The position numbers and the translations under genes are program-made. A stretch of 64,000 bases of DNA from Bacillus mycoides (lineage in GTDB: Bacteria > Bacillota > Bacilli > Bacillales > Bacillaceae_G), in the NCBI RefSeq assembly GCF_018742245.1, contig NZ_CP036132.1, positions 1,855,001-1,919,000 of the forward strand, read 5' to 3'. Positions 8,255 to 17,801 of this stretch are shown here, piece by piece; the first letter of the stretch is position 1, and every line of letters begins with the position of its first letter. A model generated the notes under the pieces. That model searched no databases. It saw only the letters and a program-made list of their open reading frames with translations, and was not told where the DNA came from.

Positions 8255-9310
8255 ATGGAAAAATACCGTATTGATACAAGTAAAGGAATTGAATTTGGAT
8301 TATATTCAATTGGAGATCATATTTTAAATCCACATAATGGTTCGAAAATAAGTGCAGAAAAAAGAATTCATGAACTAATTGAAACAGCTAAGTTAGCAGA
8401 TGAAGCTGGAATTGATGTGTTTGCTGTTGGTGAAAGTCATCAAGCGCATTTTACAACGCAAGCTCATACAGTTATTTTAGGAGCTATTGCACAAGCTACG
8501 AAAAATATTAAAATCGCGAGTTCTGCAACAGTATTAAGCACGTCAGATCCGGTTCGTGTATACGAGGACTTTGCCACAATCGATTTAATTTCTAATGGTC
8601 GTGCTGAAATCGTTGCTGGTCGTGGATCTCGTATTGGGGGATATAGTTTACTTGGTTACGATGTAAATTATTATGAAGAACTATTTGAAGAGAAGATGGA
8701 TCTTTTATTAAAAATAAATAAAGAAGAAAGTGTAACATGGAAAGGGCAGTTTAGAACACCACTTGAACATGCGGCAATTATACCGAGAGCTAAAAATAAC
8801 AATATGCCAATTTGGCGTGCTGTTGGAGGGCCACCTGCTAGTGCGATTAAGGCAGGACACGCAGGTGTACCAATGATGCTTACGACACTTGGTGGCCCAG
8901 CTGTTAATTTTAAAGTTTCGGTTGATGCATATCGTGAAGCTGCTGAGCAAAGTGGTTTTGATCCAGCAACATTACCAATTGCGACAACAAGTTTATTTTA
9001 TACAGCAGAAAATTCACAAGATGCACTTAGTGAATATTATCCTCATATTAATGCTGGTATGCTTGCGCTACGCGGTGGTGGGTATCCAAAACAACAATTT
9101 ACTAACGCAGTAGATCACCGTGATGCGTTAATGATTGGTAGCCCGCAACAAATTATTGAAAAAATGCTTTACCAATATGAATTATTTGGACAGCAACGTT
9201 TTATGGCACAAATTGATTTTGGTGGTGTACCATTTGATAAGATTGAGAAAAACATTGAATTAATTGCTACTGAAATTATGCCGGCTGTTAGAAAATATAC
9301 AACGAAATAA
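8255..9310 (+). CDS. LLM class (luciferase-like) flavin-dependent oxidoreductase
   Basis: A 351-residue TIM-barrel protein of the bacterial luciferase-like monooxygenase class. Typical features are FAVGESHQAHF, the conserved IKIASSATVLSTSDPVRVYEDFA region (core VLSTSDPVRVYE), and RAEIVAGRGSRIG. It would use reduced FMN delivered by a separate reductase to oxygenate or reduce an organic substrate. The ATG is preceded by AAAAGGGAGAGAG; the gene lies close behind the dioxygenase-like gene and ends at a strong terminator, so both are probably under the MarR operators. Confidence 0.9.
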   Translation: MEKYRIDTSKGIEFGLYSIGDHILNPHNGSKISAEKRIHELIETAKLADEAGIDVFAVGESHQAHFTTQAHTVILGAIAQATKNIKIASSATVLSTSDPVRVYEDFATIDLISNGRAEIVAGRGSRIGGYSLLGYDVNYYEELFEEKMDLLLKINKEESVTWKGQFRTPLEHAAIIPRAKNNNMPIWRAVGGPPASAIKAGHAGVPMMLTTLGGPAVNFKVSVDAYREAAEQSGFDPATLPIATTSLFYTAENSQDALSEYYPHINAGMLALRGGGYPKQQFTNAVDHRDALMIGSPQQIIEKMLYQYELFGQQRFMAQIDFGGVPFDKIEKNIELIATEIMPAVRKYTTK

Positions 9311-9312
9311 AT

Positions 9313-9355
9313 AAAAAAGTACCGGGAATATAATCTATTCTCGGTACTTTTTTAT
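9313..9355 (+). terminator. Rho-independent terminator of the MarR-linked operon
   Basis: AAAAAAGTACCGGGAATA pairs with TATTCTCGGTACTTTTTT around a five-base loop, ending in a T-run. Confidence 0.9.
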
Positions 9356-9936
9356 TTAGTCAGTTTAGAAAAATGACGAAAAAATGAATTTTTAGTCTAA
9401 AAAAAGGAAAGGATTTTTCTATTTGTGAATAACAATATTGTTGATTTGAATTTTGGAAATACATTTTTCTCTTGACAAAAATCTAGCATATTTTCAGATT
9501 TGATTTGAGGACATTTTTTAAGGGGAAAGTCAAGCGTATGAAGAGAAAAACATAATAACAATTGATATAAGAGTGTGTTGTATGTTTGAAAAGTACGTTT
9601 TTAAAATGTGAGAAATCTAATTCAAAAAAATTACAAAAGACATATTTCAGACAAAATCCTGTCAATAATACGTCAAAAATCACCTGAATTTATTATGTAA
9701 GTATATTATACAATTCGATTAGCGAATAAAACACTACTGAAATAGTGAAAAGGTAAATCGTATGAAGAAAGTTCTTTTGTAATTATCTAAAAAACTGACA
9801 ATCTATATTTTCAGAAAGTACATAAACGAATTTATCTTTTTGTATTTCCAAATGATTGAATTGTTCGTTATGAAGTGAATTCATACAATTCAATCGATAT
9901 TACGATATGAAAAATTATGAAGGAAGTGACTTTAGC
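9356..9936 (+). promoter_or_regulatory. Long non-coding region upstream of cydA with hairpin
   Basis: About 580 bases without a supported gene. It contains the 12-base palindrome AACAATATTGTT (9430-9441) next to TTGTGAAT, which resembles half of a Rex-type site, and a two-step hairpin at 9855-9894: outer arms ATTGAATTG/CAATTCAAT and inner arms ATGAA/TTCAT, ending 42 bases before the cydA start. The length and these elements suggest redox-linked promoter control or a structured leader; no precise promoter can be assigned with confidence. Confidence 0.45.
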
Positions 9937-11340
9937 ATGGAAACGCTCGAATTGGCACGAATACAATTTGCATCTACAACGATTTTTCATTACTTTTTCG
10001 TTCCGCTATCTATTGGTTTAGCTTTTATCATTGCGTTAATGCAAACGTTGTATGTGGTAAAGGGACAAGAAGTTTATAAGAAAATGACAAAGTTTTGGAC
10101 ACAAATATTCCTTGTTAACTTTGCAGTAGGTGTTGTAACAGGTATTTTACAAGAATTTCAGTTTGGTATGAACTGGTCAACATATTCACGTTTTGTTGGT
10201 GATGTTTTCGGACCGTCACTGGCAATTGAAGGTTTATTAGCATTTTTCATTGAGTCTACATTCCTAGGTTTATGGGTATTCGGTGAGGATAAACTTCCGA
10301 AGCGAGTTCACCTTTTATGTATTTGGCTCCTCTCAATAGGAACAATGTTATCAGCATTTTGGATTCTAACTGCAAGTGCATTTATGCAATCCCCAGTAGG
10401 ATATGAAATGGCTGCAGATGGACGTGCACAGATGAATGATTTCTTGGCGATTATTCAAAATCCACAACTATGGGTGCAATTCCCACATACAATTACAGCG
10501 GCACTTGCAACAGGCGCATTCTTTATTGCTGGTGTTAGTGCATGGAAAATCGCAAAACAACAAGAGACAGAGGTGTTTAAGAAGTCTTTCCGAGTTTCTA
10601 TCGTTGTTGGAACAATTTCAACAGCATTGGTATTATTTTTCGGTCATGCACAAGCGCAAAATTTAATTAAGACACATCCGATGAAAATGGCAGCAGCTGA
10701 AGCATTATGGAATACGAGTGAGGATCCAGCGCCATTTACAGTATTTGCAAAAATTGATACAGAGAAGAAAGAAAATTCGTTTGAAATTCAAATCCCTTAT
10801 ATGCTAAGTCTATTGTCATACGATAAATTTAGCGGTCAAGTAGAAGGAATGAATCAAATTCAAAAACAATATGAAGAAAAATATGGACCTGGAGATTATA
10901 TTCCGCCAGTACATACTATGTTCTGGAGTTTTAGAGCGATGGTAATGAGTGGAACATTCATGCTTCTTCTAGGAGTGTACGGCTGGTTCTTATCAAGAAA
11001 AGATCGTTTAGCTGAAAAAACTTGGTATTTAAAATTAATGGTATATGCAATTGCACTACCGTTTATCGGAAATACAGTAGGTTGGATTATGACTGAAATG
11101 GGACGTCAGCCTTGGGTTGTCTTCGGTGTTATGAAAACAGAAGATGCAGTATCTCCAAATGTTTCATTTGGAGAAGTATTATTCTCTCTTGTTTCATTCA
11201 CATCACTATATATAATTATTGGAGGCATTACTGTTTACTTATTCGTTCGTATCATTAAAGGACATGCGAATAAGAAAACGAAAAAGGATTATCAGAGCCA
11301 TGATCCATTTGATAAGGAGGAAGAGTATGTTATCTCTTAA
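9937..11340 (+). CDS. cydA: Cytochrome bd ubiquinol/menaquinol oxidase subunit I
   Basis: Subunit I of the bd-type terminal oxidase, 468 residues. It begins METLELARIQFASTTIFHYFFVP, where the histidine in IFHYFF corresponds to the haem b595 ligand region; later are EFQFGMNWSTYSRFVGDVFG, the short Gram-positive Q-loop, and the invariant MGRQPWVVFG. The enzyme oxidises menaquinol and reduces oxygen at the cytoplasmic membrane with high affinity. An in-frame ATG 30 bases earlier is rejected: GAAGGAAGTGAC is placed correctly for this start and the protein then matches the CydA N-terminus. It overlaps cydB by 14 bases. Confidence 0.96.
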   Translation: METLELARIQFASTTIFHYFFVPLSIGLAFIIALMQTLYVVKGQEVYKKMTKFWTQIFLVNFAVGVVTGILQEFQFGMNWSTYSRFVGDVFGPSLAIEGLLAFFIESTFLGLWVFGEDKLPKRVHLLCIWLLSIGTMLSAFWILTASAFMQSPVGYEMAADGRAQMNDFLAIIQNPQLWVQFPHTITAALATGAFFIAGVSAWKIAKQQETEVFKKSFRVSIVVGTISTALVLFFGHAQAQNLIKTHPMKMAAAEALWNTSEDPAPFTVFAKIDTEKKENSFEIQIPYMLSLLSYDKFSGQVEGMNQIQKQYEEKYGPGDYIPPVHTMFWSFRAMVMSGTFMLLLGVYGWFLSRKDRLAEKTWYLKLMVYAIALPFIGNTVGWIMTEMGRQPWVVFGVMKTEDAVSPNVSFGEVLFSLVSFTSLYIIIGGITVYLFVRIIKGHANKKTKKDYQSHDPFDKEEEYVIS

Positions 11341-12343
11341 TGAGTTGTGGTTTCTAATTATCTCAACCTTATTCGTTGGCTTCTTTGTACTTGAAGGTTT
11401 CGATTTTGGTGTAGGAATCGTTTCAAGGTTTTTAGGAAAGAATGATTTGGAAAAGCGTATATATTTAAATACAATTGGACCGTTTTGGCACGCTAATGAA
11501 GTATGGCTTGTTTGTGCTGGTGGCGCTATGTTTGCGGCATTTCCGCATTGGTATGCAACTTTATTTAGTGGGTTCTATATTCCGTTTGTGTTTATGCTTC
11601 TTGCATTAATTATAAGAGGTGTTTCCTTTAAATTCCGTGCGAAAATAGAAAACCATAAGTGGAAAAGTTTCTGGGATTGGGGCATGTTTATTGGAAGCAT
11701 GCTACCTCCTATACTTTGGGGAGTTGCAATTGCAAACTTTATGACAGGTGTACCAATCGATGAAAGTAAAAATATGGTAGGCGGATTTATGAAATTACTT
11801 CACCCATTTGCATTACTTGGAGGAGTTATGTTTCTTCTTCTATGTATTGTTCATGGTTTGCAATTTCTTACTATACGTACAACAGGAAAATTACGAGAAC
11901 GGGCACGTATTGCCGCAACAAAGATTGCACCTTTTGCATTAATAACACTTCTTGTTTTTGCAGCTGTAGGGTTATGGAAAACAGATATTTTCACTGCACA
12001 TGGTTCAGAGTGGCTAATGGTTCCGATTGGAGCTTTTGTAGCACTATTTGTTTCTACTTTATTAAATAAAAGAAGAAGAGATGGTTGGGCCTTCTTTATG
12101 ACGAGCTTAACAATCATTTTGCTCAGTGCAAGTGTGTTCATCGGTATGTTCCCGCGTGTCATGATTAGCTCATTAGGAGCGGTAAATGATTTGACAATTT
12201 ATAATGCGGCATCAGGACCTTATGCATTAAAACTGATGAGCTATTTTTCTCTTGCTATTTTACCATTTGTTATCGGTAGTCAAATATGGAGTTTCTATGT
12301 ATTTAGACAACCTGTTAAGTCAGACAAAGATTTGGAGTACTAA
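11327..12343 (+). CDS. cydB: Cytochrome bd oxidase subunit II
   Basis: Membrane subunit II, 338 residues with about nine hydrophobic segments. The N-terminus reads LWFLIISTLFVGFFVLEGFDFGVG (core FVLEGFDFGVG), followed by the family motif GPFWHANEVWL. AAGGAGGAAGAGT precedes the ATG within the end of cydA; an open frame upstream inside cydA is a shadow. The stop codon overlaps the start of the next gene (TAATG), so the operon is translationally coupled throughout. Confidence 0.96.
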   Translation: MLSLNELWFLIISTLFVGFFVLEGFDFGVGIVSRFLGKNDLEKRIYLNTIGPFWHANEVWLVCAGGAMFAAFPHWYATLFSGFYIPFVFMLLALIIRGVSFKFRAKIENHKWKSFWDWGMFIGSMLPPILWGVAIANFMTGVPIDESKNMVGGFMKLLHPFALLGGVMFLLLCIVHGLQFLTIRTTGKLRERARIAATKIAPFALITLLVFAAVGLWKTDIFTAHGSEWLMVPIGAFVALFVSTLLNKRRRDGWAFFMTSLTIILLSASVFIGMFPRVMISSLGAVNDLTIYNAASGPYALKLMSYFSLAILPFVIGSQIWSFYVFRQPVKSDKDLEY

Positions 12344-14064
12344 TGAAAAGAAAAAGAGGACTTCCGTCGTATCCTGGTAGCCGAGTTTTATATGTAACTT
12401 TAAGTCTTATTAGCATTTTAGAGGCGTGTAGTATTATTGCACAGACAGTGTTTTTAGCACGAGCAATCACATTTTTATTTCATGGAGAAACAGTGCAAGC
12501 TGTGCTAAATGAAACTGTTTATTTTGGGATTACGTTTGCAGCACGCCAAATGTTGGTGCGAACATCGCAAATATTGGTTGAGCGTTTCGCTGAAAAAACA
12601 GGATTTGCATTACGTAAACAGTTAATAGAAGCATATTTTACGTTAGGGCCGAGATTTGTCCAAACAAATGGGACTGGTCATCTGGTTACTTTATCGATAG
12701 AAGGTATTGAGAAATTTAAAACGTATATTGAATTGACAATTCCTAAAATGATTAGAAGTAGTATCGTACCAGGAATAATCGTTCTATATGTTTTTACACT
12801 GGACATTGAGTCGGGAATCATTTTAGTTGTAACAATTCCAATTGTGATCATATTTATGATCCTTCTAGGATTAGCAGCGCAGAAAATGGCGGATAGCCAA
12901 TATGAGACATATCGTGTACTTTCTAATCATTTTGTAGATACGTTAAAAGGATTAGAAACATTAAAGTATTTAGGGAAAAGTAAACAGCACGAAGGAAAGA
13001 TTGAAAAAGTAAGTAAACGATATAGAAAAGCAACGATGCGTACTTTGCGAGTTGCTTTTCTTTCTTCTTTTGCATTAGATTTCTTTACGAGTTTATCAAT
13101 TGCATTTGTAGCAGTCGGATTAGGGATACGGTTAATAGATGGAACGATAATACTATTGCCAGCTCTTACGATTTTAATTTTAGCGCCGGAATATTTTCTG
13201 CCGATAAAACAAGTTGGAGCGAATTATCATGCTACATTAGATGGACAACTTGCAATAGAGCAAATAGAAGAAATTTTACAGAAACAAAAAGAAATAGAAA
13301 AGAAAGATTCAAATGTAGATATAGTATGGAATTCTTCTAGTAGTTTGAAATTACAAGATGTAAAAGTAAATAATGATGAATCTGAAAAGGCTATATTAGA
13401 GGGAATTGATTTTACTTGGCAAGGTAACGGTGCTATAGGCATTATTGGTGAAAGTGGGGCAGGGAAATCAACGTTAATCGATGTGTTAGCAGGATTTCTA
13501 CCTCCTTCGGGTGGGAAGATGTTAGTAAATGGTGTGGAAATTGGTGAATCTACTCGAGAAGATTGGCAAAAAAATATTGCTTATATTCCGCAGCAACCTT
13601 ATATTTTTCCACTTTCATTAAAAGATAATATTTGTTTCTATGAAACGAATACAACTGATGAAGAAGTTGAGAGAGTTATTAATGAAGTTGGTCTTCGTTC
13701 GCTCGTTGCATTATTACCACATGGGATGTACGAAAGAATTGGAGAAGGTGGACGTATGCTTAGTGGCGGACAAGAACAACGTGTCGCTATGGCACGTGCA
13801 CTTTTAAGTAAAAAGCCAATCATTTTATTAGATGAACCTACAGCACATCTTGATATTGAAACTGAATTTGAAATAAAGCAATCGATGTTACGTCTGTTTG
13901 AAGGTAAGCTAGTATTTCTTGCAACGCATCGTCTCCATTGGATGAAGCAAATGGATCATATTCTTATTTTAAATAAAGGGGAAATTAAAGAAAGTGGAAC
14001 ATATGAAGAGCTTTTAAAGAATGAGATATTACATTTTCATAGGGAAGAGAGGGGAGAGCGATGA
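12343..14064 (+). CDS. cydD: Thiol reductant ABC exporter subunit CydD (cydC in B. subtilis naming)
   Basis: Half-transporter with six membrane segments in the first 300 residues and a C-terminal ATPase domain: Walker A GESGAGKST, signature LSGGQEQRVAMARAL, Walker B IILLDEPTAHLD, and the H-loop at LATHRLH. CydDC exports cysteine/glutathione-type reductants and is needed to assemble haem d in cytochrome bd. The LSGGQxQRVAxARA signature matches the CydD rather than the CydC subunit of E. coli. It overlaps cydB by one base and the partner gene by four. Confidence 0.92.
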   Translation: MKRKRGLPSYPGSRVLYVTLSLISILEACSIIAQTVFLARAITFLFHGETVQAVLNETVYFGITFAARQMLVRTSQILVERFAEKTGFALRKQLIEAYFTLGPRFVQTNGTGHLVTLSIEGIEKFKTYIELTIPKMIRSSIVPGIIVLYVFTLDIESGIILVVTIPIVIIFMILLGLAAQKMADSQYETYRVLSNHFVDTLKGLETLKYLGKSKQHEGKIEKVSKRYRKATMRTLRVAFLSSFALDFFTSLSIAFVAVGLGIRLIDGTIILLPALTILILAPEYFLPIKQVGANYHATLDGQLAIEQIEEILQKQKEIEKKDSNVDIVWNSSSSLKLQDVKVNNDESEKAILEGIDFTWQGNGAIGIIGESGAGKSTLIDVLAGFLPPSGGKMLVNGVEIGESTREDWQKNIAYIPQQPYIFPLSLKDNICFYETNTTDEEVERVINEVGLRSLVALLPHGMYERIGEGGRMLSGGQEQRVAMARALLSKKPIILLDEPTAHLDIETEFEIKQSMLRLFEGKLVFLATHRLHWMKQMDHILILNKGEIKESGTYEELLKNEILHFHREERGER

Positions 14065-15785
14065 GTAACTGGATTAAACCTCATATACAGCAAAATAAAG
14101 GTAGAATGACGTTGACTATTTTCCTCGGGCTTCTTGGAGTTAGTTCAGGTGCGATGTTACTTTTTATTTCAGGTTATTTAATTTCTAAATCTGCTCTCAG
14201 ACCAGAAAATGTAATGGTTGTATATGTTCCTATAGTTGCAACACGTGCGTTTAGTATAGGGCAAGCTGTCTTTCATTATTTAGAGCGTTTAGTAGGGCAT
14301 GACGTCGTTCTACGAATTTTAGAAAAAATGAGGACAAAACTATATAGAATTGTAGAACCACAGGCGTTATTTTTGCGCTCAAGATTTCAAACTGGTGATG
14401 TACTAGGTGTATTGTCTGATGATATAGAACATTTACAGAATCTATATTTACGTACAATATTCCCTAGTATATTAGCATTAGTTGTATATAGCATTTTCGT
14501 ACTTGTTATCGGTGCATTTGACTTAGTATTTGCACTTATCGCAGCTTGTATGTTAGCTGTTATTGTTTTTCTTCTTCCATTCGTATCACTACTTTTGATG
14601 AAACGACATCATATTGCTTTGAAGCGAGGAAGAAATCGTTTGTATCAACAATTGACAGATGCTGTATTTGGGTTATCTGATTGGCAGGCGAGTGGTAGAA
14701 AAGATGAATTTATTAATGCGTATGTAGAACAAAATGTCCAGCTGTTAAAGACAGAAAAGAGAGTGAAACGCTGGTACCATATTCGGGATAGTATCATTCA
14801 TTTAATAGTAGGTATTGTAGTTATTTCGATGATTTTGTGGACTGGCAATCAAGCGGCAAGTGAACAAATTGCACCTACAGTTATCGCAGCATTCGTATTA
14901 ATGACATTATCTGTGACGAATGTGCTTATTCCTGTATCAGATGCTATTGATCGAATTCCATCTTATGTAGAATCTGTTCATCGGCTTAATGGCGTAGAAA
15001 GTGATAGCTCTTTAGATGATGGTAAGGAGTTACCTGGAGATAAAGAATACGTTGTACCAAAACATGTAGATGTTGAACTGAGTAATGTGTCGTATAATTA
15101 CCCGAATAGTAATGAATCCGTATTAAAAGATGTATCATTGCAAATAAAGGCAGGAAAGAAAATTGCTATTTTAGGTAGAAGTGGAACAGGAAAATCTACT
15201 TTACTAAAATTGTTAACTGGGGCACTATGTCCGGTGAATGGCCAAGTTATATTGAATGGTGAACAAGCTCATACGGATTTTTTGTCAAAATATATTTCTG
15301 TATTAAACCAAAAACCACATTTATTCGATACGACAATTGGAAATAATGTGCGAATTGGTAAACCAGAGGCTAATGATGAAGAGATATGGAAGGCTTTAGA
15401 GAAAGCACAGCTAGCACCGCACATTGCTTCTCTTCCAGATGGATTACAAACGAAAATGCATGAAATGGGAAAGAGGTTTTCTGGCGGAGAAAGGCAAAGG
15501 GTAGCATTTGCAAGAACTCTTATGCAAGAAGCACCGGTCATTGTACTTGATGAACCGACTATCGGTTTAGACCCTAAAACAGAATTAGCCTTAATAGAAA
15601 CAATGTTTTCTGCAACAGAAGAAAAGACTGTTATTTGGATTACACATCATCTTGTAGGGATTGAACATGTAGATGAAGTGATTTTCCTTGATAGTGGTCA
15701 AATCGCTATGCAAGGTAGTCACGAACAGCTACTGAAAGAAAATGAGAAATATCGTAGATTATACGAGCTTGATAAAGGTATATAA
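14061..15785 (+). CDS. cydC: Thiol reductant ABC exporter subunit CydC (cydD in B. subtilis naming)
   Basis: Partner half-transporter, 574 residues. The membrane domain (to about residue 310) is followed by Walker A GRSGTGKST, signature FSGGERQRVAFARTL and Walker B VIVLDEPTIGLD. The GGERQR type of signature is CydC-like. ATGA overlap with cydD and the terminator that follows define a cydABDC operon that produces oxidase and assembly factor together. Confidence 0.92.
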   Translation: MSNWIKPHIQQNKGRMTLTIFLGLLGVSSGAMLLFISGYLISKSALRPENVMVVYVPIVATRAFSIGQAVFHYLERLVGHDVVLRILEKMRTKLYRIVEPQALFLRSRFQTGDVLGVLSDDIEHLQNLYLRTIFPSILALVVYSIFVLVIGAFDLVFALIAACMLAVIVFLLPFVSLLLMKRHHIALKRGRNRLYQQLTDAVFGLSDWQASGRKDEFINAYVEQNVQLLKTEKRVKRWYHIRDSIIHLIVGIVVISMILWTGNQAASEQIAPTVIAAFVLMTLSVTNVLIPVSDAIDRIPSYVESVHRLNGVESDSSLDDGKELPGDKEYVVPKHVDVELSNVSYNYPNSNESVLKDVSLQIKAGKKIAILGRSGTGKSTLLKLLTGALCPVNGQVILNGEQAHTDFLSKYISVLNQKPHLFDTTIGNNVRIGKPEANDEEIWKALEKAQLAPHIASLPDGLQTKMHEMGKRFSGGERQRVAFARTLMQEAPVIVLDEPTIGLDPKTELALIETMFSATEEKTVIWITHHLVGIEHVDEVIFLDSGQIAMQGSHEQLLKENEKYRRLYELDKGI

Positions 15786-15794
15786 GAATGAAAT

Positions 15795-15841
15795 GCAAAA
15801 AAACACAAATTCTTGGTAGTTCAAGGTTTGTGTTTTTTGTA
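15795..15841 (+). terminator. Rho-independent terminator of the cyd operon
   Basis: AAAAAACACAAA pairs with TTTGTGTTTTTT, with a loop of about 17 bases and a T-run within the stem end. Confidence 0.85.
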
Positions 15842-15979
15842 TTTGTGGTGAAATCATATAAGCCGTATAAGCTATTTGATCATGAAATGGTGATATATTG
15901 TTAGAAAGGGTGTTTAAAACCTATCCTTTCAAGGCAATACTTGAGCCATAGTGAATGGATTGTTGGAAGGCGTGATTAT

Positions 15980-16201
15980 ATGTTTGAAGAGGATGGCATT
16001 GTTTTAATTCTGGAACCTGCTGATGAACGGGATATGAGGAAATTTATTTTTACAATACCGAAGTCAGTTTATGAAAAAAAAGAGATTGTATTACATTACG
16101 GAACAGCTTTAGGTCAAGGATATACGGACATTATAGAAGATATTATTAGTGTACATATAGACATAGATATTATAACGGTAATAGGGCACGTAAGAGGATA
16201 G
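15980..16201 (+). CDS. Hypothetical protein, 73 residues
   Basis: I do not recognise the family. The protein is acidic, without signal peptide or membrane segment, and alternates short beta-like stretches (GIVLILEPADERDMRKF; ISVHIDIDIITVIGHVRG). GGAAGG lies nine bases before this ATG. A TTG 39 bases upstream in the same frame would add MSHSEWIVGRRDY, but it has no Shine-Dalgarno sequence. The gene stands alone between the cyd terminator and another terminator, so it is probably monocistronic. Confidence 0.55.
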   Translation: MFEEDGIVLILEPADERDMRKFIFTIPKSVYEKKEIVLHYGTALGQGYTDIIEDIISVHIDIDIITVIGHVRG

Positions 16202-16238
16202 AGTGAAGCTTTAATTAGTGGGAATCATACTGACCTTG

Positions 16239-16276
16239 AAAACAGACGTACTGAAAGTAAGTATGTCTGTTTTTAT
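16239..16276 (+). terminator. Rho-independent terminator
   Basis: AAAACAGAC and GTCTGTTTTT form the stem, with additional inner pairing TACT/AGTA, ending in a T-run after the 73-residue gene. Confidence 0.75.
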
Positions 16277-16444
16277 ATTTAAATGAAGATAGTTTCGAGG
16301 TACATGTTGAACAGGATAATAATGATTTCTCTAGAATGTATAAGAGGAAGATTAAAAAGTAAGATATGATGTGATAAGGTATATAAGAAGAAAACAAAGT
16401 GTTTATAAATGAATAAAAGTATGACAATTATTTAGGAGGTCAAA

Positions 16445-16894
16445 ATGAAGTTTACAAAAACAATGTTACTTTCAATTGTAGTTTCAATTGGTTTGATGGG
16501 ATGTTCGCTAGTGGAGGAAGGGAAGAACTCCATAGATTACGCTCAAAAAGCGACAGACTATGTAAATGAAATAAGTGCATTTGCAAATGAAGCGCCAGCA
16601 TTAGCTGAAAAGGCTGTTAATGATGGAGAAGCTCGAAAAGAACTAGAAACGAAACTTACTGAAATTAAACAAGATATACCAGCTTTTAATGAATTAACAC
16701 CACCGGATGTAGCGAAGGATCTTCACCAGCAAATCGTCGGATATAATGAAAAGTTAAATACATTAATTGATACATCTATGACAAAGATAGAGGAAGGAAA
16801 AATGAATGTAGAGCAGTTTAAAAACTCTGAGCTTATGCAGACGATAGAACAAGTTCGTGATTTGAAAGATAAGGTTCAAAACTTAGGGCAATAG
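16445..16894 (+). CDS. Small lipoprotein (DUF6376-like)
   Basis: A 149-residue exported lipoprotein: basic start MKFTK, hydrophobic core, and lipobox GLMGC with the lipidated cysteine near residue 20. The mature part is helical and charged, with a proline-containing loop (NELTPPDVAKDLH), and ends in a coiled-coil-like stretch. It resembles the DUF6376 lipoproteins of Bacillus; the function is unknown. TAGGAGG precedes the ATG. It is monocistronic, ending in a perfect terminator shared with the convergent transporter genes. Confidence 0.82.
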   Translation: MKFTKTMLLSIVVSIGLMGCSLVEEGKNSIDYAQKATDYVNEISAFANEAPALAEKAVNDGEARKELETKLTEIKQDIPAFNELTPPDVAKDLHQQIVGYNEKLNTLIDTSMTKIEEGKMNVEQFKNSELMQTIEQVRDLKDKVQNLGQ

Positions 16895-16895
16895 T

Positions 16896-16928
16896 AAAAA
16901 GATCCGTTTATCATAAACGGATCTTTTT
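16896..16928. terminator. Bidirectional terminator
   Basis: AAAAAGATCCGTTTA and TAAACGGATCTTTTT form perfect 15-base arms around three bases; A- and T-runs on both sides serve the convergent lipoprotein and transporter genes. Confidence 0.92.
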
Positions 16929-16929
16929 A

Positions 16930-17268
16930 TTATTGTATACAATAGACGATCACACCAATGACAATAATAATGTTGCCAATGATTTTTCGTTTCGTTATTT
17001 TTTCACCTAGGAAGTACCAACTGAAAATTAATATAATAATATAACTTAATGATTCTAATGCAGATGCTTGCTTTAATGCCAAGCCTTTTAAGGCAATCAC
17101 ATTTAATCCGGCATTAATTACAAATAAAAAGTAGCCGATGATAACATAAGGATTTACATATTCTTTTATTCTAGAATCGTATTGTTGTAAAGTAGCCTTT
17201 TTTAATAATATTTGTGAGTAATTGGCTAAAATTATCCCGAAAATCAATAATAACATATAACTATTCAT
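16930..17268 (-). CDS. Small EamA/DMT-superfamily transporter subunit (4 TM)
   Basis: A 112-residue protein with four hydrophobic segments, the size of a half EamA unit or SMR-type protein. Near the middle is ALKGLALKQASALESLSYIIILIFSWYFLGEKIT (core YFLGEKIT), the usual end-of-helix motif of drug/metabolite transporters. It overlaps the upstream gene, which encodes a similar four-helix protein, by eight bases. Two adjacent half-size DMT genes commonly form a heterodimer, as E. coli ArnE/ArnF do for a lipid-linked sugar; the substrate here is unknown. Confidence 0.82.
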   Translation of the reverse strand: MNSYMLLLIFGIILANYSQILLKKATLQQYDSRIKEYVNPYVIIGYFLFVINAGLNVIALKGLALKQASALESLSYIIILIFSWYFLGEKITKRKIIGNIIIVIGVIVYCIQ

Positions 17269-17602
17269 CTTTTGTCACCACCACAATTCCGACGATAATA
17301 ATAGCTGCGCCAAGTATGTGATTCCACTGTATCGTATCTCCAAATAGGAATACTGACCAAAGCATTGACCATAGTATTATAATCCCACGGTGTGAATATG
17401 CTCTAGAAATTTCAAAATTCTTAATGACTTGTTGCCATAGAATTGCATATCCGAATAAAAGTACAACAAGTCCGAAGTAAGCAATAAAAAATGAAATTGA
17501 TGCAATAGGGAATTGAGATGCCCATTTCATGTAAACCATAATGATAGAATATATCAAGAAGGCCACATGTAAAAATACATAGTTTTTAATAGTTGGTTTC
17601 AT
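17261..17602 (-). CDS. Small EamA/DMT-superfamily transporter subunit (4 TM), partner
   Basis: A 113-residue protein starting MKPTIKNYVFLHVAFLIYS, with four hydrophobic segments and the half-EamA motif FLFGDTIQWNHILGAAIIIVG (core FGDTIQWNHILGA). The start is set by AGAGAGTGA just upstream; an open frame extending 45 codons further 5' lacks a ribosome binding site. It is the first gene of a two-gene operon with the second DMT half. It belongs to the same family as its partner but is not a close duplicate. Confidence 0.8.
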   Translation of the reverse strand: MKPTIKNYVFLHVAFLIYSIIMVYMKWASQFPIASISFFIAYFGLVVLLFGYAILWQQVIKNFEISRAYSHRGIIILWSMLWSVFLFGDTIQWNHILGAAIIIVGIVVVTKDE

Positions 17603-17801
17603 ATATTCACTCTCTTTTACATTTATATACATGTATGTAAACTCGATGTATATAATCAATAGCTTCTTATTATATATAAAAGGCATATTGAAATGATTTT
17701 TGTTTATTCCTTCACATTCCAAAATATATAGTATCATGTCTTCTAATGTAAAACAATAGAAGGCCCTACGTAGCTATAGAGTTGAAATAGGGGTAGTAGA
17801 G

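Noticed and set aside
9868..9884. PlcR-box-like sequence TATGAAGTGAATTCATA before cydA
   Set aside because: The PlcR consensus is 16 bases (TATGNAN4TNCATA); this palindrome is 17 bases with wrong internal spacing, and cyd is not a known PlcR target. It is better explained as the inner stem of the hairpin.
11851..12162. 103-codon frame antisense to cydB
   Set aside because: Shadow of a conserved membrane protein; no start signal.
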